In this document: positions 25,667 to 38,140 of the stretch, piece after piece
How the letters are laid out: every line of letters begins with the position of its first letter
How positions within the stretch are numbered: the stretch's first letter is position 1
Assembly: GCA_030765045.1 (NCBI GenBank)
Contig: CM060965.1
Location: forward strand, 154,166,374 to 154,230,373
Direction of reading: 5' to 3'
Length of the DNA stretch: 64,000 bases
Source of the DNA: Tenodera sinensis
Lineage: Eukaryota > Arthropoda > Insecta > Mantodea > Mantidae
Translations under genes and position numbers: made by a program
Notes under the pieces: generated by a model
The model's database searches: none
Seen by the model: the letters and a program-made list of their open reading frames with translations, nothing else
What the model was told of the DNA's origin: nothing

Positions 25667-25725
25667 GGCCCAAATGACCTAGTTTTCGACGGATCTTTAA
25701 ACACCATTCACTCACGCACTCACTG
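25667..25725 (+). mobile_element. Micro-LINE insertion (59 bp, 3' terminus only)
   Basis: It is flanked by a perfect 14-bp duplication ATTAACAGAATCCT (25653-25666 and 25726-25739). The insert starts GGCCCAAATGACCTAG, contains the TTAAAC step seen at LINE 3' ends and ends in ACTCAC repeats. It is the 3' hairpin of a LINE related to that at 1991-7977, truncated at the base of the hairpin. Confidence 0.8.
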
Positions 25726-28300
25726 ATTAACAGAATCCTTAAGTTAAGTAGAGAAAACATATATTTCACTGAGATTTAAGCATTACAAGCTGAAAGTACT
25801 GAGCAAGCATCCATCTCTAAATTCCACACACTTACATACCTTTTGAAGACGGAATATTAATTGCTCCAGGAGAACCAAAACTGAACAAGTCAATTTGAAA
25901 TGGACGAGGGAAAAGAAGGGATAGCTCCGAGAAAAACTAATCTAAAAACCACTATAGTATACATGAAAGCGAACGCGAGCTCAAAAGATTTATATTATTT
26001 TGGTTGCTGCATTTGGTTATCTGCTGGGGAAGGAAGCAACATTTGCGGGACATCCTGTTAACGCGACTGGTAGGTGAGAGCACTTTGCAATCGTCTGCTT
26101 TACGGAGATAAGGTCATGCGAGGTCAGAACAGTGCTCAGGCTATAAATCTAAAGTTCCATCTCTGTTGCACACCATTTTTGCACGTTGTGTATAATGTTT
26201 GCCAAGAAGATACTGGGCGGGAAAGTCCCTGATCCTTACCAGCGATATGCCACAAAGTTCTACCGACTTGCATGCCCAACTCTTTAGTTTCCAGACGAAA
26301 TATAGCAGAACAAACCAATGCTAAAGCTTTTGTTCAGTGCTTTTACTTTGCAAGGCTTATCGTGAACTCTATATTAGAAAAGACAATGAATGTATATGGC
26401 TGCGAAATGTATTCTTATTTTACAAACGTATCTTGCTCTGATCCTGCCATCTGTATTAGACTCATCTCAAAGATCCACCCTAATAGAAATGTTCCTTGGT
26501 TGCATTACGAGCGCAGTACAAGGTAGAGTTGATCACGTGTCTGTTGCGTATTTATTTTCCTTTTTAGTATTGGAAGGTTAACTGGGGTAATCTTAGTTAA
26601 TTTAGAAATTGGTGTTATTCTTCATGGCACTTATGTTGTTGCCCATTTCCATTATGTTCTTTCAGTAGGAGCAGTTTCTGCTATTACAGCAGGATTCGTC
26701 CACTGACTGCTCATAGCTTCCCTTCGTCCCTCACTTTTAGCAAGCAGGAACTTCTGACTTTGCCAACATGGCACTCGGGTTCGTCAGTAATGAGTCAATC
26801 GCCAGTACTATGTCATTGGGGCGGGTGAGTAAATCAACTTGTGTGAATTGTGTTCTTGAATAACCAATTTGAGGTTGCAATAATGGTAATTAAAACACTA
26901 AGGCACTTGCTCTAAAGTTTTCCTACTTGATAATCAGAATAACAACATAATAAAATACTATTAATAGTATTCTACAGGGAACATAAACTATATAGAATCC
27001 TTGAAATGATCAGTGTAACCCAATTAACCAATCGTTTTATTATGAGAAGCACATCAGCAAACAACACGATGGATAAATTGGTATTTAGAGCACTATTACA
27101 AAAGTACATATATATAGAGAGCCTCAGGTTAGAACACGACCGAACGGGATGTTTTAAGAGCCGCGAGTTACCAATCCTAATTTTGTAGCGCGTTGTCTAC
27201 AATATTTTATCTACGTCAAGAGTATTTTAGTATAGATTTAATGAAACGTATTTATTGTGGAAACAATATGTTTAGAGAAAGAATAGTTAAGCTTCAAAAA
27301 ACAACACGATACATTAACAAACATTGTTATTACATTCTGCAATTTTGAATACCACTTTCATATGTGAATTTAAAGTAAAAAGAGGGAAGAAGATGATTTT
27401 CACGGTTCATCAGGAATAACTTTAAAAGTAGTCCAAGAGGCAACCATTAATATATTTCCAGAGTAGTCCAAGAAAGTTTAGTTATGTAGTTCAATTGCAG
27501 ACAAAGTTGTGAAAAACAATACTTCTGATATAGAGAAAATGTACCTCCAATAAGTATTGCGAAGTGCAATGGCTGTAATATTACAATAACTATCAATTAG
27601 GACGACAGTTTTAGTTTTAATATATATCATTATCAAGAAAAATAAGATATAGATGATTATCATTGGAGTGTATAATACGTTTCGTTGAATCTGTATTGAC
27701 AGCGTTTTTTTGTGTTTTGTTGGAATACAACGTATAGCTTTTGTTACTTAGTAACCACAAACAAAAGCATTACTGGTAAATAAGTTTACATTTTTACATT
27801 TGTATATTTCGAAGACATTAATTTTACATTCAGCAGTGTATATTTATAAGTGAATGGTTTTAAAATGGGGAATTGAACTAGAAACGATTAAATGGTAGTT
27901 TAAATGTATATTGCTAGTCATTTGAAAAAATATAGTCCTTTTCCTCTCCTTAATTGAGCGAAGTTATAGTCTGTGTATTTATTTGTACAGTGCAGTGCAT
28001 GTCAGAGAGATGAAATTCGTATCTGCAGTCTTCCTGAAATGGTAAGCTTATCTAATGAAAAAGTTAATATTGTGGGAAAATCAGTGTTTATTGTGTAGGT
28101 ACAAGTGAAGCAACTGGCTCTGAATTGTACTTATTTACTGAGGTCACTGCTTACAACCAAGTTAGCTAAGACTAACTACAGTACTACTCTTCACTTGGGT
28201 GTAGTATGTTACTTTAGGTGCGCTTTGGAAGACATAATTGTATTTACCGACAGTATTACTTAAAGGTCTATGCCAAATCATAATTTCAGTTCATATAGTG
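25726..28300. other. Unassigned AT-rich stretch
   Basis: It holds one weak exon candidate at 26768-26824 (listed separately). Otherwise no gene, RNA or repeat can be supported. Confidence 0.5.
26768..26824 (+). CDS. Possible short first exon (weak)
   Basis: An ATG in a good insect context (CCAAC before it) opens 19 codons (MALGFVSNESIASTMSLGR) that end exactly at a near-consensus splice donor, CGG|GTGAGT, in phase 0. The local GC content is raised compared with the flanks. I do not recognise the peptide and no second exon is identified. It could equally be part of an unrecognised repeat. Confidence 0.2.
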
Positions 28301-29021
28301 CAGGGTCTCTGAGGGTACATGTACTGTGCAGTGCACAATGGAAGGTGCAAAATGCAACTAAGAAAAGTTGACCTCATTGCAAACATCCACTCCCTATGTC
28401 CTTACGTTTGTCTCCTTCGCTTTGCCTTCTGTCTCGCTCTTCCACACTTTCCGTGACGTTTCTTGTTTACTGTGTAATATTTACGTGCGGCGCGCAGTGT
28501 TAAACTAGTTAATTTGTTTTTTAATGACTAGCTCTGGTCTTTTCTTTTAATGATCAATAGTACAAACTAGTACACACCCTATTTCTGGATAAAGAATGCT
28601 TTTCTGCAAGGGGTAGCACCTATTTAATTCTTCCTATGATTTCACCATGTTTCTGCATTTACGCCGTTTTACTGTTTTTCAAAAGCTGATTTTCCTACAC
28701 ACGTAATTATTCTACTGCAGATGAGGCATTAGCTCTATCGTCGCGACTTTCAATAAAAAAAGAAAGTTCCCACTTTGATATAAATGGATTTTCACCATTC
28801 GTTTCTTTCTTTGGAACAGTTTGCTCCATTATTAGGTAGTTCTATTGGGCGTATCTATTTTAGTGATAAGCAAGGCATCTTATCAACTCACGCTTCATCG
28901 CTTCTTCGCTCCGCAGCGCACGAGTTGAGCCGAGCCTAACCGAGTCGCCACGATGCATGGTGCAAGAAACCTCTGCACCTTGGATTGCACCAGGTGCAAT
29001 TTTAGGCTTTGAGAAGCCCTG
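28301..29021. mobile_element. Non-autonomous hAT element (MITE), 721 bp
   Basis: A perfect 8-bp target duplication ATATAGTG (28293-28300 and 29022-29029) flanks ends CAGGGTCTCTGAG and CTTTGAGAAGCCCTG, which are imperfect inverted repeats of hAT type. Sub-terminal GTGCA/TGCAC motifs cluster near both ends (28328-28356 and 28950-29000), as expected for transposase binding sites. No transposase frame is present. Confidence 0.85.
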
Positions 29022-29029
29022 ATATAGTG

Positions 29030-29457
29030 TCACGCTGACGTTCAGAGTTACTGTACACTAGCAACACCCGCAGTTCTGCTAGTGCATTAAATCCAACGAT
29101 TCTTCTTTGTCTCTCTGCCCCTTTCATACTGTATGTCACTCCCTCCCTTATTTCTCTCTTCCTCTGCCTCTCTTCCCCCTACCAATATTCTCCCTCTTTC
29201 TCCCTTCCGCTCTCATTCTTTCCCTAATATCTCTCAACCATATTTCCCCTGTGAAACTTACATTTAGAAAATCAGCAACTGTTTTCTGGCGCAATTATTG
29301 AAAATCTGAACTTAATAAAAATTTAATAGCACACCTACTTGGGCCTTTTCCTTATATTAGCTATTCAATCTATGTGTAAATTATACTGCTTCTCGTGATA
29401 AGTGGTACACTTACCCTATTAATAGTAAAGGAAAGAAATGTGTAACCTCGTAAATAT
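29030..29457. other. Spacer with 140-bp polypyrimidine tract
   Basis: The stretch 29100-29240 is almost entirely C and T on the plus strand (TCTCTCTGCCCC, CTCCCTCTTTCTCCC). No gene is supported. It may form triplex or slipped DNA or be a decayed simple repeat. Confidence 0.5.
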
Positions 29458-30022
29458 TGTGACAAATAATAAGTCCAGCTACTTTCTTCTGTCTCTTTAT
29501 TTTCTCTTGTAAAACTGAGGCACAAAAACACAGTTCTATCTCATCGTTAACACAGTCAACAAGTTTTCGTAAGCTTATAAGCCCGATCGTAAGTTTCACA
29601 CGCTCATTAAAACTGCTTCACACAACAAACAATTTCGACGCGTCGACTCAATGTCTACAACTGTCTCTAACGATACACAATACTGACTGTACACACACTT
29701 AAAACTAATTACTAATAGCTATCCTGTTCAACATTCAATAACTCCGAAGAACTTGCTTTTGACCCGGTGCACTCGCTTATATAGGCGAGAATGACATAGC
29801 AGGAATTTTTCTCTAAATTCACCTATTCTAAACAAGCCCTCCCGCGAACAGTTTTGTCGTAGAGTATGGAATAATCTTAGTTCGGGCTCGCCTTACAGTT
29901 ACGCGTTTACTCGCCGCGCAGCGGTGTGAGATAGCTAACCACAAGTTTTCTTTTTGAGGCGCACGACCACCCAGAGGTATCTTGACCTTGAGGGTCTTTG
30001 GTGATTGGTGGCTGGCGTCACA
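29458..30022 (-). mobile_element. Solo LTR, Gypsy-like, minus orientation
   Basis: The segment is bounded by TGTGAC and GTCACA (6-bp inverted ends of TG...CA type) and a 4-bp target duplication ATAT (29454-29457 and 30023-30026). Read on the minus strand it has a TATA box TATATAAG (29783-29776) and, about 280 bp downstream, AATAAA (29501-29496), the expected order of promoter and polyadenylation signal in an LTR. No internal region adjoins it, so it is a recombination product of a full element. Confidence 0.8.
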
Positions 30023-30026
30023 ATAT

Positions 30027-30243
30027 CCAATTAAATTGCTCAGTCGAATTGTTATTTACCAACTTTGTAAATAGCATTGTGAATAACATTGTAAAGCAAG
30101 ATATTTAAATTTTGTTGAAGTTGGCACATAGCTTATTTTTAAGTAGAAAATTAATATAATTGCATACCAGATAGATTGGTTTGTCCATTCCTCCGCGAAA
30201 AGATAATGCTCACGCACAAACGCATACATACACACATATTTGT
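30027..30243. other. Short spacer
   Basis: AT-rich sequence ending in a CATACA-type simple run, which includes the presumed SINE target site TATTTGT at 30237-30243. Confidence 0.4.
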
Positions 30244-30593
30244 GTTTGTAACCTCCCTCCCCCCCACGTGGCGCAACAGCCCAACCGGGCCAAGGCCTCT
30301 CGCTCGACCGCTAAGTCCCCCACTTATGCCCAGCACAGGCGTCATGAGTGGGGTGCAGTAGTGAAGGTGGGACGTGGTCAGCTCCCCGGTCGGTTATACG
30401 GTCTTTTCAACCAGAGACCGCAACTTTTCAAATCAAGTAGCTCCTTACTTGGCCACTCAGGGACGCAACGAGGCTAAGTGCACCTCGAGCCAGGTCTCTC
30501 AGTGGGAGAAAATCCCCATGCCGGTACCGGGAATCGAACCCGAGTCTCGCGCTTGGTAAGAAGTAGTGCTATCACCACGCTAAGGATGCGACC
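30244..30593 (-). repeat. SINE-A copy 3, near complete
   Basis: On the minus strand the tRNA-like head (GGTTCGATTCCCGGTACCGG) lies at 30543-30519, followed by the family body and the conserved GGGCTGTTGCGC block near 30285-30270. A possible 7-bp target duplication TATTTGT is present at 30237-30243 and 30594-30600. This is the best-preserved copy in the window. Confidence 0.8.
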
Positions 30594-30600
30594 TATTTGT

Positions 30601-31825
30601 ACGTGTACAAAATTTTTAAAAATGTGATTTATGGTTCAGGATACCTAATTAGTAATTATACATATGTGTTGTACTTAATTACTCGTCCAAATACGAAAGA
30701 TATTGGTTACAGTTTAGCACGTGTGTAGATTACCATTCTGGGATTCTCTTGATTTTATGACTGGAAGGAAAGATGGGCAACATTCACAAAAGTAGGTCTC
30801 TCCATACGTGAATTAAACTTAAAATAAATACTCAGAACTAAAGCTGGCTACTCACTTATTCCTGAAGTGAGAAAAACACCTGAGTAAAACACGTTTTGAA
30901 GCAGTGTGGTAATAGCTCACACGTGTTAGCTCCCCTTTAAGGCAGTCTGGACGATGTTCGTTGTTGTGTCAAAGAATTTGCTCGTTGGTATTTGATTTTC
31001 GCCCTCTGGTGTTATAGGTATTGTCTTCAGGTCCTCGGCTAGCTGTAATATCACATGCTTGGCTTTTGTGTGCAGGAAGTAAATTGGATCTTCGGCTTGG
31101 CATGGAAATTTATGCAACATGTCCGGGACCGATACAATGGAGCTTTTATCGATGGCAGTGAAGGAATAAAAATAAGCTGACTTTGAACTTGATGATTAAT
31201 TATATTTAGGGGAAGTAATTGATTGACTTCTCGGGGTATGAGATACAAGAATATACTGTCGACGTGTTGTGGAACTCCCTGCACTTTATTAATTTTATAT
31301 TGTGACAAATAACTAAGGCTCGGATTTTTAGTACACGTCATATTTTTATCCTGGCTTAATTTTGCATACCTAAATACATTTAAGCATGTTTCCAGCATTT
31401 GTAAACGCAGCTTTTATTGGTCACTAGTTGGTCACACATTCAGCCTACTGACTTGAATAGCCATGATCGTTAAGGCAACACGTAGTGCACTGACCATGCA
31501 CTCAAAGCCTGAGGACGTGAGTTCGAATGTGCCTGTGGTAAAGGACGGAGAGGACCCACGTAAAATAATTGATGTGATGGCACGCGTGGATGATGACGGG
31601 GTATCATTTGACTGTGGTTGCATGGATTTTGCTTCTTTTCTTATAAAAAAACACTACAATGTATATTGTAAAAATTTTTTTTTCTACAATTCAGAACATC
31701 TCATTGGTGACGAACAATATAACAAGAATATAGCAGAAAAACCGTTAAAAGTATTACAAATAGGCAAAAAATGCCTATGTGTAATGGACACCGGGACTAA
31801 AAGGGTTAATGCAATAGCTGAACTT
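30601..31825. other. Unassigned stretch with tRNA-like fragment
   Basis: About 31463-31540 has tRNA-like spacing (ATCGTTAAGGC, then GTGAGTTCGAATGTG) and may be a SINE head. The open frame 31463-31840 crosses it and the start of the tandem array, so I do not call it a gene. Confidence 0.4.
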
Positions 31826-32317
31826 CTATTTCAATCATAGAAAATTATATGAATTGTTTTTTAAGGCAAGCAGAGGATATATGAACGTGTTACGTGAAAG
31901 GAAAGCGAGTAGAAAGAGCCGTGTGAATGCAATACCTTGCATCTATATTTCGCAATACAGAAAAGTGTATGAATTGTTTGTAGGAGTGTGAGAAGAGAAA
32001 TACCTGTGAATGTGTTATATAAACGGAGTGTGAGTTAAGAAAACTATGTGAATCTAATACATTGCATTTGTATGTCAATCATATTGAAAATTGTGTGAAC
32101 TGTATGTTGAAGAACAAGTAGAGAAAAGCATGTGAGTGTGTTATGTAAAAGAAGAGTAGAGAGAGCCTTGTGAATGTAATACGATGCATTTCTATTTCAA
32201 TCATAGAAATTTGTATGAATTGTATGTTGAAGGGTAACTAACTAGAGAAGGACACGTGAATGTGTTACATAAAAGGAAGGCGAGTAGAAAGAATTATATG
32301 AATTTAATACGTTGCAT
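31826..32317 (+). repeat. Tandem repeat, about 125 bp x 4
   Basis: Four diverged units have period 122-128 bp (the recurring GCAT steps are at 31940, 32064, 32186 and 32314). Each unit is roughly a dimer of half-units containing a GTAGAGAAAG-like motif followed by CATGTGAATGTGTTACAT or CATGTGAATGTAATAC. These motifs match the 3' end of the HX family (GTAGAGAAAGTCATGTGAGT, then CAACACAT), so the array appears to be amplified HX 3' ends. Confidence 0.75.
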
Positions 32318-35300
32318 AGTAAAATGGATAGCACAAAACCTTTCTCTATAAAAAAATTTAGATTCGTCAGTTTCGTCAATTTTCATCGCGTTTGGATAAA
32401 TGGTATAGCAGCCCACAAAGGACATTCATTTATATATACGCATATACAGTGTGTCCCAAAAACACCAACAACGCTTAGTATATTTTGCAGGACGGCAAAC
32501 TGATCGGTTTTCAAATAGCAACACCTGTCCACAGACAGACAGGCAAATATATATAAATACATATTTGACATATTTTAGTGTTAGGTCATGTTTTGGCAAA
32601 ATATACGAACAATTCATAGTTTGTCATATTCTGTGTAGCAAATATTTTTGTAAACATCGTTTCATTACATTTTCCCTTTCCCCTCTAGCCCATTGTAAAA
32701 TGCTAGGGGATTTAGCCTGATTGTGCAACCTATTATTGCACAAACTACAGTGGGATGAGATTTTCAATAACTTTGACAAAAGAGATTCATTTGCAATAAA
32801 AATGTACAATAATTATTTTTATTTTCGCCATGCAAAGAAACTTGTCTAACTACCAACATAAAATCAAATTTCTCGCAATATTAAAGTCTCTCACTCTCCT
32901 TGAAACTGGGGACGAGAAATTGTGTGGTGCATTATGGATTGTGAAGAAAATTGTAGGTGCAGGCAAGGTTAGGGAAAAATGACGTCGTATGCTTGAAAGC
33001 ATATCAACTCTGTGTAAAATTGGTAACTTATTTGTGGTAAAGAGGCAAAATCGATGAAAATGAACCAGAACTTTTGGCTGCTGATTTTCTTTATTTCAAC
33101 ATTGTCCACATTTCTTCATATAGAACGAATTTTTTTCTAAGTATAAGGATCTACTTGTTCACAACCGAAAGTTGTTTTAAGTCTGACCATCTGAAACTGC
33201 ATGTTGTCATCCAAGAAATTGTTCTGAAATGAAGGTTAAGAGAGCTATTATGTATTTCATCTGTACCTATTAAAATTAAATTTATCCCTTTTTTGATTTT
33301 AGGTTATATTTTCAGGATTTTAGGTCATATTTTGGTAGTTTTACAGCATAAACGCTTGTATATTTTAGGTCATAGAAATTCGAGACCTAGTAATAATCAT
33401 GGACATTTTAGTTTTTCGTAAGATTCCCAATTCGCGGTGTGTAACATTGGCAAACCTTCTCACTATCATTTTTAATTATTCGTGGAATAGTAAATTGCAT
33501 TGTTACCCTATTAATACTTGCACTTTCAAGATGAAGAAGCGCGAAAACCTTGCATCGATCGACTCACCAGACACCTTTGTGAGTTTAGAACAAATCTCCT
33601 TGAGGTTCCTCATACATTCCTTAAGCATCTCTGACGTCAATACTTGCTTCTTTTCTAACTGGCTAGACACTCGCTGGTCTCGTCACGTGACTCAGCGCCG
33701 TGTGCCTAGTTCAGCTTTTTGTTACAAGATGCATCACGTGCATTTTAGAGGGAAATCCCCGAACTATACGATTACTGAAGTTTCGCTTTGTTACAGCCAT
33801 GTGCAATTCTGTTTAGTAATACTACAAGGAGAATCAGTCTCCGTAGTGTTCCTATACACAATGTCCTTCCTCACAACACATATAACACAGCTCTGCAGCG
33901 CAGAAAGTCTCGGGTTTGATTCCACCTCAGGCATGGGTGTTTATATATTGTGTATACATGTGTGTAAACGTCAACAGTGGGGAAACAGGGCAAAAATAAA
34001 ATAAATCGCTCTTTGACAGGAATTCTGCAAGTTTTTCATGCTGCAAGAGTGCAACTTCGTCTTTACTTCGAAGTACATTTTCATACATTTAAATATACGT
34101 CTACACATACCTTAAGATGATTTCTTTGGATATGTAATACCTGACAGTTACAATATTAACATTTTTTCATTAAATTGGAGAGAAAATATTGCTTCATTTT
34201 ATACACCAGCAGCTTCGTTTCACTGTTTGATGAAACACCCATAGTATTTGCTGTTCAGTTATAATCAAAAATACATTTATGCAACCAATTCATTTCGTTT
34301 CTATTGCTTTTTGCATATAAATATATGTAAACGTATGTACAGGTTCCTCCAAACTACTTCAAGTTTAAGGTTTAAAGTATAATATGAGTAATATCCCAGT
34401 TACAAAAAACATAAAACTGACTATCGTGCTGCACACTTAAAATTACACTTCCTTCTATACTTCTTTCGCATACAGTATGTTTGTGGTACGAGCATTTAAC
34501 ATTTAGAGCACTCCTTAACTATGTCGTCATTAGTACAAGATTTTGAGAGATGTTGCAAAATTGAATTATTAAAACAATAATTATATGATGCATAGATTCA
34601 TAGCAACTTGAACGTAAATCTCACACAATGATTGACTGGTCGCATTTCATCGCATCAGCTAATATTCGGATTGACTGATGTGCATAGTAATAGATCAGAA
34701 AGTCAGCAGATCTTGAACAAAGCCCGATGACCTTACTGAATCTGATGAAGCGCAGACTCCAAGTTCCGATACAATTTACATGCATCGATCGAGATGACCC
34801 AGGTGGTAAATTCTGTTTCCAGCATGCTGGAGGTCCCGGGTTCAACTCTCACTGGGTATTTTTCTTGGTCTTCCTCAGTTGCAAAGGTTGGATATTTAAT
34901 ACCACTTTCCAACTTATGTTTAAAACAATAAATAGTAAAACTGAAAATATGTGATAATAGCGAACGCTGTGTCACTTATCCACACATGAAAGCAGATTGA
35001 CTGAATGGCACCCTAATGCCATCTGCCCGTCACGGGAAGAGGTACAGTTGTCCTGCACTGATCCCTTTGTGTACACGTGACGAAGCAAGCCGATTTACGA
35101 GCTATCTTCTAGCTGATCCGTCGCGATATAACCACGCAGTTAGAAATGTTCTTACCTTGTTTTCTCATTCTTCAACTCCTTTGCTTCTCTATTAAAAGTG
35201 AATACAGAGGAGTTTTGGGCCTTTACTATGAATATCTTGGTGATTTTATAAATTCACAGTTCCAACGGGTAAAAGGGGTGGCATTAAAATGGGTCAACTC

Positions 35301-36799
35301 ATTATAATTAATCTCTTGTAAATGAAAACTTGACGTGCTACTTTCTTATGAAGTTCTCTAGCCATATTTAATAAAGTATTCTTACAACGGCTTATTCGTC
35401 TTAAGCAGGCAGACATAGGCAAGAGTAGATAGAAAAATGTACACATCTGCTTCCAGCATAACTTCTGAGAGAAAGAAATGAATGATGGACATGATGGGCA
35501 TCCAAATTCGGTGATGATGTGCAATTGATAGTAAGGGGTCTCTAAGTATTCCAGAATGAACGTAGACGAAACAGCTCTCGAGAGGGAAGAAGACCCCAGT
35601 ATTACGTCCTACCACAACAGACCAACGCCGTCACATGGCTCTTCAACCCTGAAACTGGACAGGAAACTCGTGGTAGAAGGGAACCACCCCAGCATTCACT
35701 AGTCGAGCTTGCGAAATCTCGCGAAAAAGAATAAAATAAAAATTCAACGCTGAAATGGATGACACAGTGTGAGTTAAGCCCGAGAGTTTATTATTATATT
35801 TGGACCTACAGAGCAGTTATGTAAGCACTAGGTAGAGATAGAGATAGAGGTAGAGTATTTACGGAAGGGATTGCACACTGAGCCAACTGTTGAGTTATTG
35901 AATATCATTTACCGGGAGGAAGGGATGATGTGAGAGCGTGTCGGAATCCCAGCGAGTAGCGCAAGACATTGTGAGGGTCCCTAACGTGTGCTGGAAATTC
36001 ATCTCGATACCAGGGATGGGCAAGGAGCCACCGGTCAGGCAACTACAATGTCACTTATCCGCCAAGAGAAGCAGTTACAGTCTCAAAGTCCCCAGCAGTA
36101 CCAAACTCGCTCATCGTCAACATTTTTAACCCTGAAAGACCGGGTTTAATTCCCAGATTGAACCCACGACCTTCTAAATGCGAGCCTCACATGTTTGCGC
36201 GGAACCTTCTCACTCGGAAACAGGTTCTAGCAGTTCCTGGCCCACTACTATTTAAACACACATATCGCACAAACATCTGAGGGGTGAAAATACCTACGCA
36301 AAACCTGATTATTTCACAACACCTTCCGAAAGAGCGTTTTAACTGTTTTAGTTTAGATAATGCCTGCCTTTTGGGCTGAACAATGTTTTCCGGTCTAAAC
36401 ACGTTATACTTGTAATATTCTGTGTACAGCAGATAGAGTTTCTATAGCACTTATCGTGCATAATACATAAACTTTGAGAAGAGTTTAATCGGTCAGGCTA
36501 GGCTAATGGAGTTAATGACGTGTTTGGGCCAAGCCTTGTGTTCGCTGGTTTTGCATGAAATGTCAAAAGCTGTCGGTGACCTTCCTCTATGACCCATACC
36601 TCATGCACTGAAAGTTTGTTTGAGTAATGATACCATCAGAAAAAGACCATTTGGAGCCTATGTACAGATAACATGTTTCGGGTTTCTCTTTACAGGTGCC
36701 TTTGGGTACAACTTCTTTAGCTCTAGGGGTGATTCTTCTCAGATTGAAATTCGGATACCAGTTATGATAAACGGCCAAGCTAATGTTATTTATACTAAT
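32318..36799. other. Unassigned stretch with scattered tRNA-like fragments
   Basis: No gene can be supported. An open frame of 201 codons at 33399-34004 has no recognisable domain. tRNA-like box B fragments occur near 33910 (GGGTTTGATTCC), 34830-34850 (CCCGGGTTCAACTCTC) and 36140-36175, which are probably SINE relics. A TTTTAGGTCAT motif recurs at 33298-33375. Confidence 0.45.
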
Positions 36800-36945
36800 T
36801 TTTACGTTCTCTGCTACGTAAGGTACGCAGGGGAAGTATTGTATTCCCCCCAAAATTTTGATGTTTAGATTTCACCAGAAATATATGTTTTGACGCCCCC
36901 TGAATTAAAAAAAAAGCAATTTTAAAAATGGTAGGCGCGCGTGCA

Positions 36946-37032
<87 letters not shown>

Positions 37033-37570
37033 TGTGAGTCTGTGAGTCTGTCTGTGAACGGCATAACTCAAAACGAAAAGTCAGTTAAAAAACAAAGTTG
37101 GTGTTTAATATCTTTGAAGGATACAACACAAAGATTGTAACAATCTTAATTAAAATGCCATATTTTAAAGATACTTTTATGGCAAATGAAACGTATATAT
37201 TGAATTTTCTGGCTGTAGCCCATATAGTCCTGTTTACTCCTGATGACTTTTGCATTACTGGTAAACCCTAAGAGGTAGACCAAATTTTACTGCACAAAAA
37301 TGTAGATCTCGTTAAAACAAAAGTTATATCCACATGCATTTTTTTGTGGAGTGAAACATTTTCTTGCTATTTGTGTGAGTTTTCCAATGCTTATGCTGCT
37401 GTCAAATGGAAGGTTCTTATTCACTTCTTTATCTCTCGACCGTGCAAAGAGAAGGAAATTTTAAAGCTTTAAAAATTTGACTATCGCATAAAGCCTACTG
37501 TATTCTCATATTTCCCTTGCACCTAACAGAAAATCAGCAATAAGATAATTGTTGCAAATGTTTGTTTCGA
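36800..37570 (+). repeat. HX copy 7 with about 85-bp GT tract
   Basis: This is a diverged copy from TTTTTACGTTCTCTGC to the core end. The GT run at 36947-37031 is one of the longest in the family. Internal deletions lie around 37137. The right end joins copy 8 without the 3' terminus. Confidence 0.8.
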
Positions 37571-37962
37571 CTAAATTTCCTTTAATTTTATGGCTATAGG
37601 CTACGTAGTCCTGTTTTGCATAACTGGTAAACCGTAAAAGGTTCAAATGCATTTTTATGGAGCGAACCATATGGGAGATATTCCTTGATATTTGTGTGAG
37701 TTTTGCAATACTTAACCTTTTCTCCATTGAAAGGTCGTTGTACATTTATTATCTCCTGACTGTGCAAACAGAACGGAGTTTCAAAGCCTCAAAAATTTTG
37801 ACTCGCTCAAAGCCTGCATTCCCCTTGTAACCTATAAGAAAATCAGCAATACAATAAATCTGCAAATGTTTGCTTGGACTAACATGAAGAAGATAGAGGA
37901 ATAATATTTTGTAAGAATAGTTATAACAGTAGAGAAAGTCGTGTGGGTGCAGCACACAGTAT
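37571..37962 (+). repeat. HX copy 8, right half only
   Basis: It resumes at the TTTTATGGCTATAGGCTACG part of the core and runs to ACAGTAGAGAAAGTCGTGTG and GCAGCACAC, a 3' terminus. It directly abuts copy 9. Confidence 0.8.
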
Positions 37963-38056
37963 TGTATTCCACCCAAAAATTCGATGTCGAGATTTCACCG
38001 GAAATATATGTTTTGGGACTCCCTGAATGCAAAAAAGGCACTTTTAGAAAAAGGTC

Positions 38057-38140
<84 letters not shown>

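Noticed and set aside
31463..31840. 125-codon open frame
   Set aside because: It crosses a tRNA-like fragment and the start of the 125-bp tandem array.
31826..32317. CRISPR array
   Set aside because: Units are contiguous diverged tandem repeats without unique spacers, in a eukaryotic context.
32440..32470. CAGTGTGTCCCAAAAAC as a transposon end
   Set aside because: It resembles ends of some arthropod DNA transposons, but I found no partner inverted repeat or target duplication.
33399..34004. 201-codon open frame
   Set aside because: No domain, no codon-like composition, and its end runs through a tRNA-like fragment. Probably chance.
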